NCBI GenBank assembly: GCA_021811525.1
Contig: JAJZOK010000068.1
Coordinates: 1-39,499, forward strand
Length of the DNA: 39,499 bases
Direction: 5' to 3'
Origin: Thermoplasmata archaeon
GTDB lineage: Archaea; Thermoplasmatota; Thermoplasmata; Thermoplasmatales; Thermoplasmataceae
The position numbers and the translations under genes are program-made. Below, one piece after another: positions 1 to 9,800 of this stretch (position 1 is the stretch's first letter; each line of letters starts with the position of its first letter). The notes under the pieces were generated by a model, which saw nothing but the letters and a program-made list of their open reading frames with translations, made no database searches and was not told the DNA's origin.

Positions 1-41
1 TGCCAATCTTCCCAGCGTGGATCACTGGTTTCTTTGCATGA
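1..41 (+). CDS. Possible C-terminal tail of an upstream membrane protein (partial)
   Basis: One frame is open from the window edge to a TGA at 39-41 and encodes a hydrophobic, aromatic tail (PIFPAWITGFFA). This looks like the end of a membrane protein, and it stops 3 bases before the GTG of the next gene, as in a compact operon. Twelve residues cannot identify a family, and an open frame of this length can occur by chance. Confidence 0.3.
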   Translation, partial: PIFPAWITGFFA

Positions 42-44
42 GAG

Positions 45-383
45 GTGAAAATACTGTCTGTACCATTTAGGATTACTGTCAGGCTGACAAAGGAAACCAT
101 GGGCCAACTTGAGGAGTTGGTTGAAAACTTCCAGTACGAGACAGTGTCGGATGTTGTAAGAAGGGCTATTGACGAATTCATAGAGCGAAACTACAGGAAA
201 GGGCCCACCTCAAAGATAGATCTGGTATTGCCCAAGAAGATGATAGCTGAACTAGAGACAGAGATTGACCAGGGCTCTGCCATCTCGCTTGACGACCTTA
301 TACGGGTCATTCTCAGGGATTACACACTGAGCAAGATCAACAAGGAGATCAAGGAAATCTCTAAGGAAGAGAATGTAAAGTAG
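45..383 (+). CDS. Tandem ribbon-helix-helix DNA-binding protein
   Basis: A 112-residue protein with two consecutive RHH-like units. Residues about 8-50 (strand FRITVRL, then helices ending in VRRAIDEFIERNY) match the CopG/MetJ-type fold. Residues about 57-100 repeat the pattern (KIDLVLPKKMIAEL, then SLDDLIRVILRDY). RHH proteins normally dimerise to make the DNA-reading beta ribbon; two units in one chain could make an intramolecular dimer, which is inference. The frame has a stop at 39-41, so GTG at 45 is the earliest possible start. A strong Shine-Dalgarno match, GAGGTGA (42-48), overlaps that GTG, so a slightly later non-canonical start is also possible. The likely role is a transcriptional regulator or antitoxin-like protein. 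No toxin follows it, and the target is unknown. Confidence 0.75.
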   Translation: MKILSVPFRITVRLTKETMGQLEELVENFQYETVSDVVRRAIDEFIERNYRKGPTSKIDLVLPKKMIAELETEIDQGSAISLDDLIRVILRDYTLSKINKEIKEISKEENVK

Positions 384-393
384 CTAACTGAGC

Positions 394-399
394 TTTTTT
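394..399 (+). terminator. T-tract, candidate terminator after the RHH gene
   Basis: A run of six T lies 11 bases after the RHH stop codon. Archaeal RNA polymerase terminates at T-rich tracts without needing a hairpin, and the next gene has its own promoter. Position and composition are the only support. Confidence 0.3.
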
Positions 400-490
400 G
401 CCGGATTTAATCTATCAATATACCATATAAATATTCTTTATTGCTTAAATTTTAATAATAGACTTTTGGAAGAGGACTATTCATGACCCA

Positions 491-500
491 AATTTTTAAA
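491..500 (+). promoter_or_regulatory. TATA element of pheT
   Basis: AATTTTTAAA is centred about 26 bp upstream of the pheT ATG at 522. This is the archaeal TATA-to-start-site distance, so the transcript is probably leaderless. No Shine-Dalgarno sequence precedes the ATG. Confidence 0.5.
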
Positions 501-521
501 CTTCCACTTATACCCTAAATA

Positions 522-2135
522 ATGGTCGTCATCAAGGAGACCGTGCCTGCTTTAAGGGAAATTTACGGAAAAAGCTTCATAAATGAAGTTGAAAAGATGT
601 CTGACGTTATAGGATTCAGCATCGAAAAGGAAAATGATGAATTCCGAGTTGAGTTCAATCCTGACAGGCCGGACCTATTCTCTTTCAGCCTTCTGAAACG
701 AAGCATTGATATTTATCACGGTAAGAAGGAATGGCAACCCATAAGGGTTGGGGGAGGGACATTAGACTTTAACATTGAAAATGATGTAAGGGCTCTCAGG
801 CCTTATGCTATCGGATTTCACTGCAAAGGGCCAAGAATAGGAGACCATTACAGGGAACTCATAGACTACCAGGAAAAACTTCATCTTTCCATAGGAAAGG
901 ATCGATCAAAAGTATCCATTGGCATACACGATGTGAGAGACCTCAAGTTTCCTTTAAAATATTCTTCGAGAAAATCAGGGGAAACCAGGTTTACAACTTA
1001 TGATAAAACATTAACTGCCAGTGCTTCTGATATTTTGAAAAAGCACCCAAAGGGTGTTGATTACGCACATCTCATTCCTTCCAAGGACCTGGTGCCGATC
1101 ATAGAGGATTCGGAACACAGGGTACTCTCCATGCCCCCGGTGGTAAACGGCAGTGCAACAGTTGTTTCTGAAGATACCAGTGCCTTCTTTATAGACATTA
1201 CTGGTACAGAACTGAAGGCCTTAAAGGACGCTTTCTTTCTCCTCTCGTATTACTTCAACAGCCTTGATTATGAAATTACGGAGTCAAATATAGAAGACAT
1301 CAGGAAATTCTTGAACATGGATGGCAGGGAAATTTCAGTTTCCTTAAATGAAATCAAGAGGATCCTGGGACAGGAAATTAGTATTGAGGAATGCGTCACT
1401 CTGCTCCAGAAAATGGGCTATGGCGCCAAGGCTGAAAAAATCGGGCTAGTAGCAATAGTCCCTGGAAATAGAATAGATGTCATGGGCCCTGTTGATGTGA
1501 TCGAGGATATTGCCAAAGCCTTCGGGTATGGAAACCTGAAGCTTCATATGCCTGATATGGACATTATAGGTGCAGAAGCGACGGAAAACCAGCTGGCAAA
1601 CAATATCAGAAACATCATGACTGGCCTTGGTTATCAGGAAATCATGACTTATGTAGTTACTACCCAGGAAAACTACAAGCTTGCAAAATACAAAGGTGCA
1701 GTCCACATCAGGAACCCCAAGAGCCTGGATTTCAGTATAGTTAGGGACAGGTTATATCTGGGGGTGCTTGATTTTCTCAAGCTGAACAAAAGGAGAAACC
1801 TGCCTCAGGCAGTTTTCGAGTTAGGCGAAATCATCACAGATGCTGAACAGCAGACAAACTTGTGCGTCGCTAGGATAAGCTCAAAATCTGCATTTTCTGA
1901 TATGAAACAAGTTCTTGATGCAATAATGACTAGGATATCCCTGGGAGAATACGTAATTCAGCCCACCGACCACGAGAACTTAGTCAACGGCAGAACAGGT
2001 AAGATTATTGCAATGGGTCAATGTATCGGCTATGTTGGTGAAATCCACCCTGAAACATTAGATCAGTTTGAGCTGAAAAACCCGGTGGCAATGGTCGAAA
2101 TGAACCTGTCAGTTGTTTCTAGGTTAGTGCGTTAA
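522..2135 (+). CDS. pheT: Phenylalanine--tRNA ligase beta subunit
   Basis: A 537-residue protein with the archaeal/eukaryal PheT arrangement. The N-terminal part contains FNPDRPDLFS (about 48-57), the B3/B4-type domain starts near residue 91 (RPYAIGFHCKG), a B5-like DNA-binding-fold domain lies near 267-305, and the catalytic-like core (about 360-537) follows. With PheS it forms the alpha2-beta2 enzyme that charges tRNA-Phe; the beta chain supports tRNA binding and B3/B4 edits mischarged Tyr-tRNA. Its length is normal for archaeal PheT, which lacks the bacterial N-terminal tRNA-binding and C-terminal FDX-ACB extensions. pheS is not adjacent in this window. Its 3' end overlaps the 3' end of the convergent downstream gene by 12 bp (2124-2135). 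Confidence 0.96.
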   Translation: MVVIKETVPALREIYGKSFINEVEKMSDVIGFSIEKENDEFRVEFNPDRPDLFSFSLLKRSIDIYHGKKEWQPIRVGGGTLDFNIENDVRALRPYAIGFHCKGPRIGDHYRELIDYQEKLHLSIGKDRSKVSIGIHDVRDLKFPLKYSSRKSGETRFTTYDKTLTASASDILKKHPKGVDYAHLIPSKDLVPIIEDSEHRVLSMPPVVNGSATVVSEDTSAFFIDITGTELKALKDAFFLLSYYFNSLDYEITESNIEDIRKFLNMDGREISVSLNEIKRILGQEISIEECVTLLQKMGYGAKAEKIGLVAIVPGNRIDVMGPVDVIEDIAKAFGYGNLKLHMPDMDIIGAEATENQLANNIRNIMTGLGYQEIMTYVVTTQENYKLAKYKGAVHIRNPKSLDFSIVRDRLYLGVLDFLKLNKRRNLPQAVFELGEIITDAEQQTNLCVARISSKSAFSDMKQVLDAIMTRISLGEYVIQPTDHENLVNGRTGKIIAMGQCIGYVGEIHPETLDQFELKNPVAMVEMNLSVVSRLVR

Positions 2136-3161
2136 AACTCCGGGGAAGAATAGCCGCTCACTCTGCCTTAAAGAAAGGTTTATCCCCATTTTTTTCAGCT
2201 TTTCAAGGCTAATCTTGTTGTTAGAAAAGTTATAATTCAGGAGGCTCTTTTCCACAACATCAAGCCTAATTCCAGTAGCTTTTGCAACTCTCTCTTCCGC
2301 TTCCTTTAACCTAATGTTTTTGGTTCCATCAAGGTTCATCAACCGGGTATATTCAGATACCCATGCCTCAATATTCTTCCTATTGACACTGAAGCAGTTC
2401 ATGTTAACAGCCGCACTGCAACACGGAAAATCACCGAAGGCATCCCTGTAATGAAATGCAACGTTGTTTCCGGGAATCTCAAGCAACTGGGAAAAATAAG
2501 GTTCCCATATGGCAATCGTATTGCACTTTCCAGCCTTGAAATCTAAGAGGGCAGAATTGGGGTTATCATAGCTATCTATATCCTTTGGCAGTTTTTCCAG
2601 CATGGTTTCTGAAGCGAGAGAAATCATAGAGGACAACTCAGTGCTTAAGATTGCTTCTTTGCCTGTTTTTTGCGAAATTATACCTGAGCCCCCAGATGCT
2701 AGGCCTGTCAAGACGAGGAGATTTTCCTCCACCATTCCTGACATTATTACCGCCTGGGTAGGTGCAAGCATCAATTCAAGTGTGTTCTTGTTAAAGTCCT
2801 GAAAGAGTTCCCTCGTTCCATCATAAAACCTATAGAGCATCTTGAATTCGGCCTTTGCTAGCACATCTTCGAAAACTGCTATGGCTGGTGCGTACTCAGA
2901 AGATTTTAGCATTCCTACCCTCAGGACGCCGCTGATTAGCCCGGGGTAGAAATCTAGGTGATACACCTTTACCAATCCACCTTCTTTGCGCCTTGCTATG
3001 ACTCGGTCTACTTCTGAAAGGAGAGCTAGCTGTTCGGAACAATATGACTTTGATATGCCTAGTAATCCCTGGAGGTCTTTTTGGTATATGCCCTCCTTCC
3101 CCCTTTTAACAAGGAGGTCGATGATCTGGCTCCTCACTCTTGTGGGTTTTCCCAGTGCCAC
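2124..3161 (-). CDS. Winged-helix regulator fused to an SsuA/TauA-like substrate-binding domain
   Basis: An N-terminal winged helix (RSQIIDLLVKRGKEGIYQ through the recognition-helix-like LLGISKSYCSEQLALL) is followed by about 270 residues resembling type 2 periplasmic-binding proteins of the nitrate/sulfonate/taurine (NMT1/SsuA) group. These include RVGMLKSSEYAPAIAVF, a FKAGKCNTIAIWEPYFSQLL segment typical of the second lobe, and a helical C-terminus. There is no signal peptide or lipobox and the DNA-binding domain comes first, so the binding domain should sit in the cytoplasm as a ligand sensor (inference). I prefer the GTG at 3161 (345 aa): a TATA-like element lies 26 bp upstream, and the longer frame from an ATG at 3239 adds about 26 residues unlike the family. 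The gene is divergent from the AAA_assoc_C gene and overlaps the pheT 3' end. The ligand is unknown. Confidence 0.8.
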   Translation of the reverse strand: MALGKPTRVRSQIIDLLVKRGKEGIYQKDLQGLLGISKSYCSEQLALLSEVDRVIARRKEGGLVKVYHLDFYPGLISGVLRVGMLKSSEYAPAIAVFEDVLAKAEFKMLYRFYDGTRELFQDFNKNTLELMLAPTQAVIMSGMVEENLLVLTGLASGGSGIISQKTGKEAILSTELSSMISLASETMLEKLPKDIDSYDNPNSALLDFKAGKCNTIAIWEPYFSQLLEIPGNNVAFHYRDAFGDFPCCSAAVNMNCFSVNRKNIEAWVSEYTRLMNLDGTKNIRLKEAEERVAKATGIRLDVVEKSLLNYNFSNNKISLEKLKKMGINLSLRQSERLFFPGVLTH

Positions 3162-3182
3162 AATTGGTAAAACAGTATGGGA

Positions 3183-3190
3183 AATTAAGA
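3183..3190 (-). promoter_or_regulatory. TATA-like element for the HTH-binding-domain gene
   Basis: On the minus strand CTTAATTT is centred about 26 bp from the GTG at 3161, which fits a leaderless transcript and supports that start over the ATG at 3239. Confidence 0.35.
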
Positions 3191-3280
3191 GTATGCTACA
3201 GATCTTATACCTGCTTGCACTCACAGAGCAAAGGAACAAGGGCCTGCCTTACCCCCCATGAGTCAGGTTTAGGTTCAAGC

Positions 3281-3297
3281 ATAAAAACTATATGCTA
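3281..3297 (+). promoter_or_regulatory. A/T-rich promoter element of the AAA_assoc_C gene
   Basis: ATAAAAACTATATGCT lies 10-25 bp upstream of the ATG at 3306, in the spacer between the divergent genes. It is the only TATA-like stretch available. The spacing is slightly short for a leaderless start, so the exact box is uncertain. Confidence 0.35.
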
Positions 3298-3305
3298 ACA
3301 AAAAT

Positions 3306-3794
3306 ATGGAGAACAAATCTGAAATGCACCTTTTAGAGACTGAAAACATAGGAGATATTGTTGGTTTACTAGAAATACTGGAAGATTTAGGTAAACCTGT
3401 TGACATTGCAACCCTTGACGATTCTCTGGATGAGGAAAGAACCACTCTCCTCAATCTTCTTAATGACGCCGAGGCTCTTGGGCTTGTAAATGTTGCAGAC
3501 GGAGATGTTTCGCTTACCAGGGAAGGTAGCATATTCCTGAGAGCTGATCTCACACAAAGGAAAGTAATCCTGAGGAAAATTCTGTCCCGCATAGAACCAT
3601 TTTCATCAATAATTGGGCTCCTTAAGAAAGCTGGGGATGGAGCAATGGAGAAGGAGGAACTCGATGAGTTCCTTGGGGGAAATTTCCCATCTGAGGATCC
3701 AGAGATAACATTCAGGGTCCTGCTTAACTGGGGTCGCTATTCTAAGCTGTTTGATTATGACATGGACGATGAGACACTAACCTATATCGCCTGA
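3306..3794 (+). CDS. Stand-alone AAA-associated C-terminal domain protein
   Basis: A 162-residue protein that reads as one complete AAA_assoc_C domain, the module usually attached to the C-terminus of ATP-binding subunits of nitrate/sulfonate-type ABC importers. The characteristic blocks are present in order: IGDIVGLLEILEDLGKPVDI, the DAEALGLVNVADGDVSLTREG stretch, and the terminal LLNWGRYSKLFDYD. There is no Walker motif or other ATPase sequence, and no permease or ATPase gene is nearby. It lies back to back with a winged-helix/substrate-binding fusion, whose binding domain comes from the same transporter class. That suggests the two proteins act together, perhaps as sensor and partner (inference). 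The domain's biochemical role is not established. Confidence 0.85.
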   Translation: MENKSEMHLLETENIGDIVGLLEILEDLGKPVDIATLDDSLDEERTTLLNLLNDAEALGLVNVADGDVSLTREGSIFLRADLTQRKVILRKILSRIEPFSSIIGLLKKAGDGAMEKEELDEFLGGNFPSEDPEITFRVLLNWGRYSKLFDYDMDDETLTYIA

Positions 3795-3840
3795 TTTTTA
3801 AGATAATAGCAGAATAGGATTATACTGCATTCAGATTAGT

Positions 3841-3862
3841 TTTTTATATTTAGATTATATTA
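3841..3862 (+). promoter_or_regulatory. Promoter region of aglB with two TATA-like elements
   Basis: TTTTTATATT (3841-3850) and GATTATATTA (3853-3862) precede the ATG at 3885. The second is centred about 27 bp upstream and would give a leaderless mRNA. The first would leave a leader of about 13 nt containing AGGA. Confidence 0.45.
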
Positions 3863-3884
3863 GAGCACCTCAGGAACGACACCA

Positions 3885-6800
3885 ATGGAATTACAGCTTG
3901 AGCCTAAATTCAACGGACTATCTAGGATATACAACTACTCAGAAGTCATAATCGTAGGCATATTGGTTGCAGTCTACCTTTTCCTATCGAATTATTTCTA
4001 CTGGGCTGCCACATTCGTATACGGCGGGGGGATAGCTGCTCTTCCTACATCTGGAGGAAGCGACCCTTACTACAACTTTGTTGCAATACTGCACATCTTG
4101 AATCAGCACACGCAGCTGGTGTATGATCCAACCTTAAATTACCCGCTTGGCACAATCAACCCCAGGAATCCATTCTTCCACTGGTTCATAGCGCTGGTGG
4201 CTGAAATACTGTCACCAATCTATGGTGCACAGAATGCCGCTTTCTACGCTTTTGAAGAGTTCAACGCAGTCTTCGGCGCTCTTCTAATAATCCCAGTATA
4301 TCTCATCACAAAGGAAATCTTTGGCAAGAATGCAGCTGGAATAGGTGCCCTGCTTTACACCCTCATGCCGAGTAACCTTTCTGCAGGTATCCTCTCAGGC
4401 GGAAGGATGCACACTCCCGAACTTATATTCGCGTTCTTTGCAGTCTATTTCTTCCTCAAGGCGATCAAGCTTTCAGAAAAAACAAGGATTATTGAAAACC
4501 TCAGGGATTTCAAGTCTTATCATATCAAAGTTTACCAGTTCTTCAACAGAAACAGGATTGCAACCATATACGGCCTTTTGGCTGGTGCCTCGCTGGGTGG
4601 CCTTATGCTCTCATGGCAGGGATATGCTTACATAGAGGCAATCCTCCTCATATATGTTGCAGTGCAGCTTATTGTTAACCTTATTTTCAAGCGGCCCACT
4701 GGATACATCACATATTACACCGCCCTGTTTGTCTTACTGGGCTTTGCAATGGGCTTCTACTATTACATGGGGGTGAACGAACTGAACGGATGGTACAACG
4801 CTGAGCTCGAACTCGGTTTTGTCATGATCCTCTTCGGTGCCCTCATAGGCCTAGTCGGAAGAAGGCCTTGGGTGCTCATCATACCTGTTCTTATCATTGC
4901 CGTAATTGCTGGACTTGAGGGCATGGCCCATCTTAGTCCTGCCCTTTTCAACAGGCTCATCAGTGGTGACGGTTATTTCATCAAGACTAGAGTATATGCC
5001 ACAATCGCTGAAGCAGCAGCCCCGCAGCTGGGTTCTTACATTGGGGGATTTGGAATAGCCCAATTCCTGTTGGGAATGGTAGGGGTCGGCTACGGTGCAT
5101 ACCTTTTCCTCAAGGAGAAGACTGACCAGTTGCTTCTCATTCTGGTATTCTCAGTAGTATCCATCTACATGAGCTTTGCAGCTGCACGTTTCAACATTAC
5201 CGCGGCCCCTGCTTACGCCATTCTTGGGGCTGGAGTCCTATTGCTCTTCGCAAGAATCTCCAGGCTTGAAGAGGTAAGGAAGAAGAAACCATCTGCTTCA
5301 ACTTCCCCATTAAAGGCTGTTAGGGGGAATATCAAGTGGATCCAGGCAGTATTTGTCATCTTTGTAACGGTTCTCGTTGTATTGCCGTCTGCCACATCAA
5401 TGGTTTCGGCCTCGGTACCAGCAGGCAGTTCAGCACAGGCACAGATCGAGAGCCAGATAGCAAACTCGCTTCCAGGATTCCTCAAGACAAATAACACAAC
5501 AAACTTTGTTGGCGGCCTTAGCGGCGGAATTTCAAACGGTTCTACCCCGTTGAGCAAGTCACTTGCGTGGCTTAGCACACAGGATTCCAACCTTCCAATT
5601 CAGGATAAGCCTTCTTACGTTTCATGGTGGGACTACGGTTTCCAGGAAAGGTATCAGGGCCAGCACCCCACTGTTGCAGACGATTTCCAGCAGGCAGTTG
5701 AAATGGCAGGTCAGACCCTGCTTGCACAGAATGAGTCCCAGATCATCAGTCTGTTCATTAGCAGGTTGATTGAGGCCAATTTCACAAATGGCGATTTCAA
5801 TGCTCCAGTTAAGGCGAGCCTCATTCAATATTTGGGGTATAGTGAATACCTGAACATAACAAAAGTCTCCTCAAACCCATCATCTTTCACCAGTGTAGTG
5901 CTCGCAAACCCTGCAATATACGGTCAGTACATCAAGGAAGTAAGCGGGGCTAATGTGTACTTTGCGTATGTCAAAGGACAACTTGCAAGCAAGTATTCAA
6001 TTTCCACATTAGTGGATCTTTATCAGGCTATAATGGGCGACACTGGTTACAGTATAAAATATATCCAGGTTCCAACAGATTCGAGCCTTGCATCACTACT
6101 GCCGGTATCCGCCCAGAACACTGGCATATTCTATGCACCTGCCTATCTTACAGATTCACCCTCTTACAGCTCAGCAGGTGGAGGCATTATCCCAACAGAA
6201 TACTACAACATATACGCCAACACAAACAATGGGACATTCTCGCTTCAGAATCTCCCACAGGGGTACATACCAACTGCCTACAACATACAGTTTACTTCTG
6301 AGTTTTACAACACTTCAATCTACAGATTTACAATAGGGCTTCCGCCAAACGTGCTCGGCCAGACAAATGGAATACCTGGCATTTCCTTCGGGGCCTCTCA
6401 GTACTCTGTCAAACCTGCTTGGAACATGAGCAACTTCATGGTCATTTATGAGAATGTTCCATACAATCCATACACCGATTACTCAGCCCATCCCTCTGCA
6501 TGGACCACGGTGCCGCTTTCTCAGGCATACTATTACCAGCAGCATGGAATGGGTACTGTTGACCTGACACCTCCAGTTTCGACTTCGCTTTCCATTTCAG
6601 ACCCCATAATAGCCTACTATCCTGGTGCTATCATTCACGGAAGAGTAACTATGCCAGATGGCCAGCCAGTTCCAGGAGTTCATGTAACATTATTTGACCA
6701 GTACGGAGTGCCTCATGGAGTTGTGGACACAAACAGTCAAGGGTACTACAATGTTTCAGGCCTTCCAGGCAACGATACCCTATTCTACTCATTCGGATCG

Positions 6801-9800
6801 ACAAATAACCAGTTCCTCATAGGAACCACCACACTTGGCACTAAGAGCGTGTACGTTTCAATGAATCAGGCCAACAGGATACCCACATCATACAACCAGT
6901 CTACCGGGCTTCCTGACTATTACATTCAAAAGAACCTGCAGCTCTCTAACACAACTGCTTCAGGAAGCACTGCATTCCAGTACCAGCAGTCATATCCGGG
7001 AAAGGGTACAACACAGATACAGCCAATCACCTCTGAAATCAGAGATGGAACAATTACGTACAGCAACAGCCAGTACAACTTGTCCTACTCTGCACCAATC
7101 ATTGGCGGGAACTATTCAATATCAAATTTGCCGCCTATATCCTACAATGTTTCCATAACAACCGGCGGACACACATTTACAAACATCCAGCTTTCAAACA
7201 TCAGCAATGGTGGCAGCGTGGTTTATAACGTCAAGGTCCCATTTGACGTAATTTTTGCTAACCTTACTGTTGCAGGCAAAGCCATTAGTGGGATAGGAGT
7301 TTCTGTTACCAGCCCTAACGGGTATGTGGAAAGTTCCACAGTAACAAACGGGAATGGCACCGCAATAATTTGGGTCACTCCTGGAAGTTACGAAGTCTCT
7401 GCTTCCGGGAACGGGATAGGCTCCTTCAGCCAGCAGGCAACCTTTTCAAAATGGGGTAGCAACACCACTCTGCAACTGAATCCCGAACTTTCAGCTCAGG
7501 TATCCATTGGCGTATCTGGGTCACGTGCAGGTACCAGTGTGAAGCTTTTCACCAATGGATTGCTTTCTGATGCAATTTCTTTGAGTTCTGTCAATGGGGC
7601 TTTCACAGGTTCAATACCATACGGTGTATACACCATTTATGCAACCGATGGCCAAATGTCTTACATGAAAACTCTTGTCCTGAATGGAACTTATAAATCT
7701 ACCATTTCTCTTGAGCCTTCTTCTAACATTACAATAACTTCCAACCTTCCTGGTGCTTCAAGATATTCTGGCTCTTATGAAATCCTCAACGCCTCTGCAA
7801 TGATCTCATACGACTTTGCATCTATCCACAAGTTAAGCCTTGAAATCCCTGAGGGAGTTTACTCAATTGCAGGCATCGGGGTCTACACGGGTGGGACATC
7901 CTCTGCATATGACCGTGTCAACCTTTTTGGAAACCAGAGCCTAAACCTTAGTCTGACCTCAAATTACACTGTATCTGCACTGCTTTACAACCAAAACAGT
8001 GCCACCAGCTATAACTCCAATAGTGCAATTTCTTCCGGCATAGTGGTTCTCAAGTACGGTGGAATCCCGGTCTATTACAATCCTGTTGGCTCGTCCGGAA
8101 TAGCGAGCTTGTATTACCAATCCGGCTCGAGCAGTGGCTTCACTGTTACATTTGCAGGAGCATACTACACTAGTTCAACTGTTAATGTTAAAGGCCAGCA
8201 AGTCACAGTACCAGTTTCACCAGTTGAGAAGAGTTTTACGGTTTCACTGAATTCTACACCTTTGTTCACTTCATTGCAGGCACTCACGCTTGCTTCTTCG
8301 TCTGGAACATATAACTTTACACTACTTCACGGAACTGGCTCAGTGAAAGTTCCCATAGGCGTATACCGTGCAACTGTGAACCAGTCTGGCATAGAGTCCA
8401 CAATTTATCCCGGATATGCTTCAATTGATACAGGAACCCCTTCAGTTATGTCGCTGAATCTAGTACAGTTCGTCAATGTTAGTGTTAAGAATGCCAATTT
8501 GGCTCAACTTTACTATACAAATGGAACTGCTGTGGATGGACTGAGAAATGTCCAGACAGGACAATACATTCTTTATGCCTACAACAGCTCACTTGGGCTG
8601 GTCAACCTGAGCAAGGTATACATAACTTCAACAACTACTATCTCTCCTACCTATGTTTCTGCTTATGGGCTGGACCTTACCAACAGCTATAGTCTCAATT
8701 CAGGCACCTATAGTATCACATCAGGCATTGGGACTATAAACGCTTCCAAGGGAAACATAATGCTGCCTCAGGGCACCTATTCAGTGAGCTACATCGAAAA
8801 GCAGTCAAACAGCACCGGATCATTCATCTATTCTGGCTCTGGGAGCGTATCTTTGAATTCTAACCAGGCCCTGAGCGTGTCAGTTTCAAAGAATGAGGTC
8901 TTTGCCAAAGTTACTGGAACTGTTGCCTATGGAAACATGCCTTACCAGAACACTTACATTGAATATGTAAATTCCAATGGCAATATTGTTGCTTCAGGTC
9001 TCACCAACAGCAGAGGTGGATACACCATCAACTCACCTACAGGGTATTATAGCGTTTATGCGGTGAATAATGGAAGCAGGCTGGGTTATCTCGGCGTTAT
9101 AAGCATTCCTGCTTATACCTCTTCATACGGGCAGAATTTGACCCTGACACAGGCATATTCAGTTTCATTCAGCGTCAACATGGCATCGCAGACAATCAAT
9201 AACCCGGTGAATATAACCTCTGGAAACTCACTGCTGATTGTTATGCCAAACTCTGGTTCGCTGCTTCTTCCAAAGGGTGGATATGAATTCACTTCCACGG
9301 TTTCCTCGACTGAACAGTCGGCCGACGGTAGTTACCTGTCTGTATCATACTCCAGTTCCGTGAATGTGCAACTTTCATCTAACCAGGTGGTGCCACTTAC
9401 ACTTTCAAAGATTGTGGTGCACTCTTTCCAGGTCAAATTACTGTCCAGTGTTGCAACCATTAACAGGGGAGGCAACCTGACCTACGAGTTCATACTTTAC
9501 AACAATGGGAACAGCAATGAAACAGTTACACTGGCATCAGGAAGCAACATGTGGCAGGAATCCTTTGTGGGCAATTCAACTATCCTCGTTGGTGGAAACA
9601 CCACTTACACGATGAATGCAACACTTGTCGGAAACCAGGAATACGGGGCAGGTTCAATTCCGTTCTACGTAAACTACACCGGTGGTTCCACTGAGCTTTC
9701 ACTGCCTGTAAAGATTGCCAAGAGCATTAATTACACTCTGAAACCCGGAATCAGTCCGGTCTATTTAGGAAACAGCGCGCTCCTTCCAATTATCCTGAAC

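Noticed and set aside
3162..3239. Longer start (ATG at 3239) of the winged-helix/binding-domain gene
   Set aside because: The extra ~26 residues are Cys/Ser/Ile-rich and unlike the family, and a TATA-like element sits at leaderless spacing from the GTG at 3161. Proteomics would decide.
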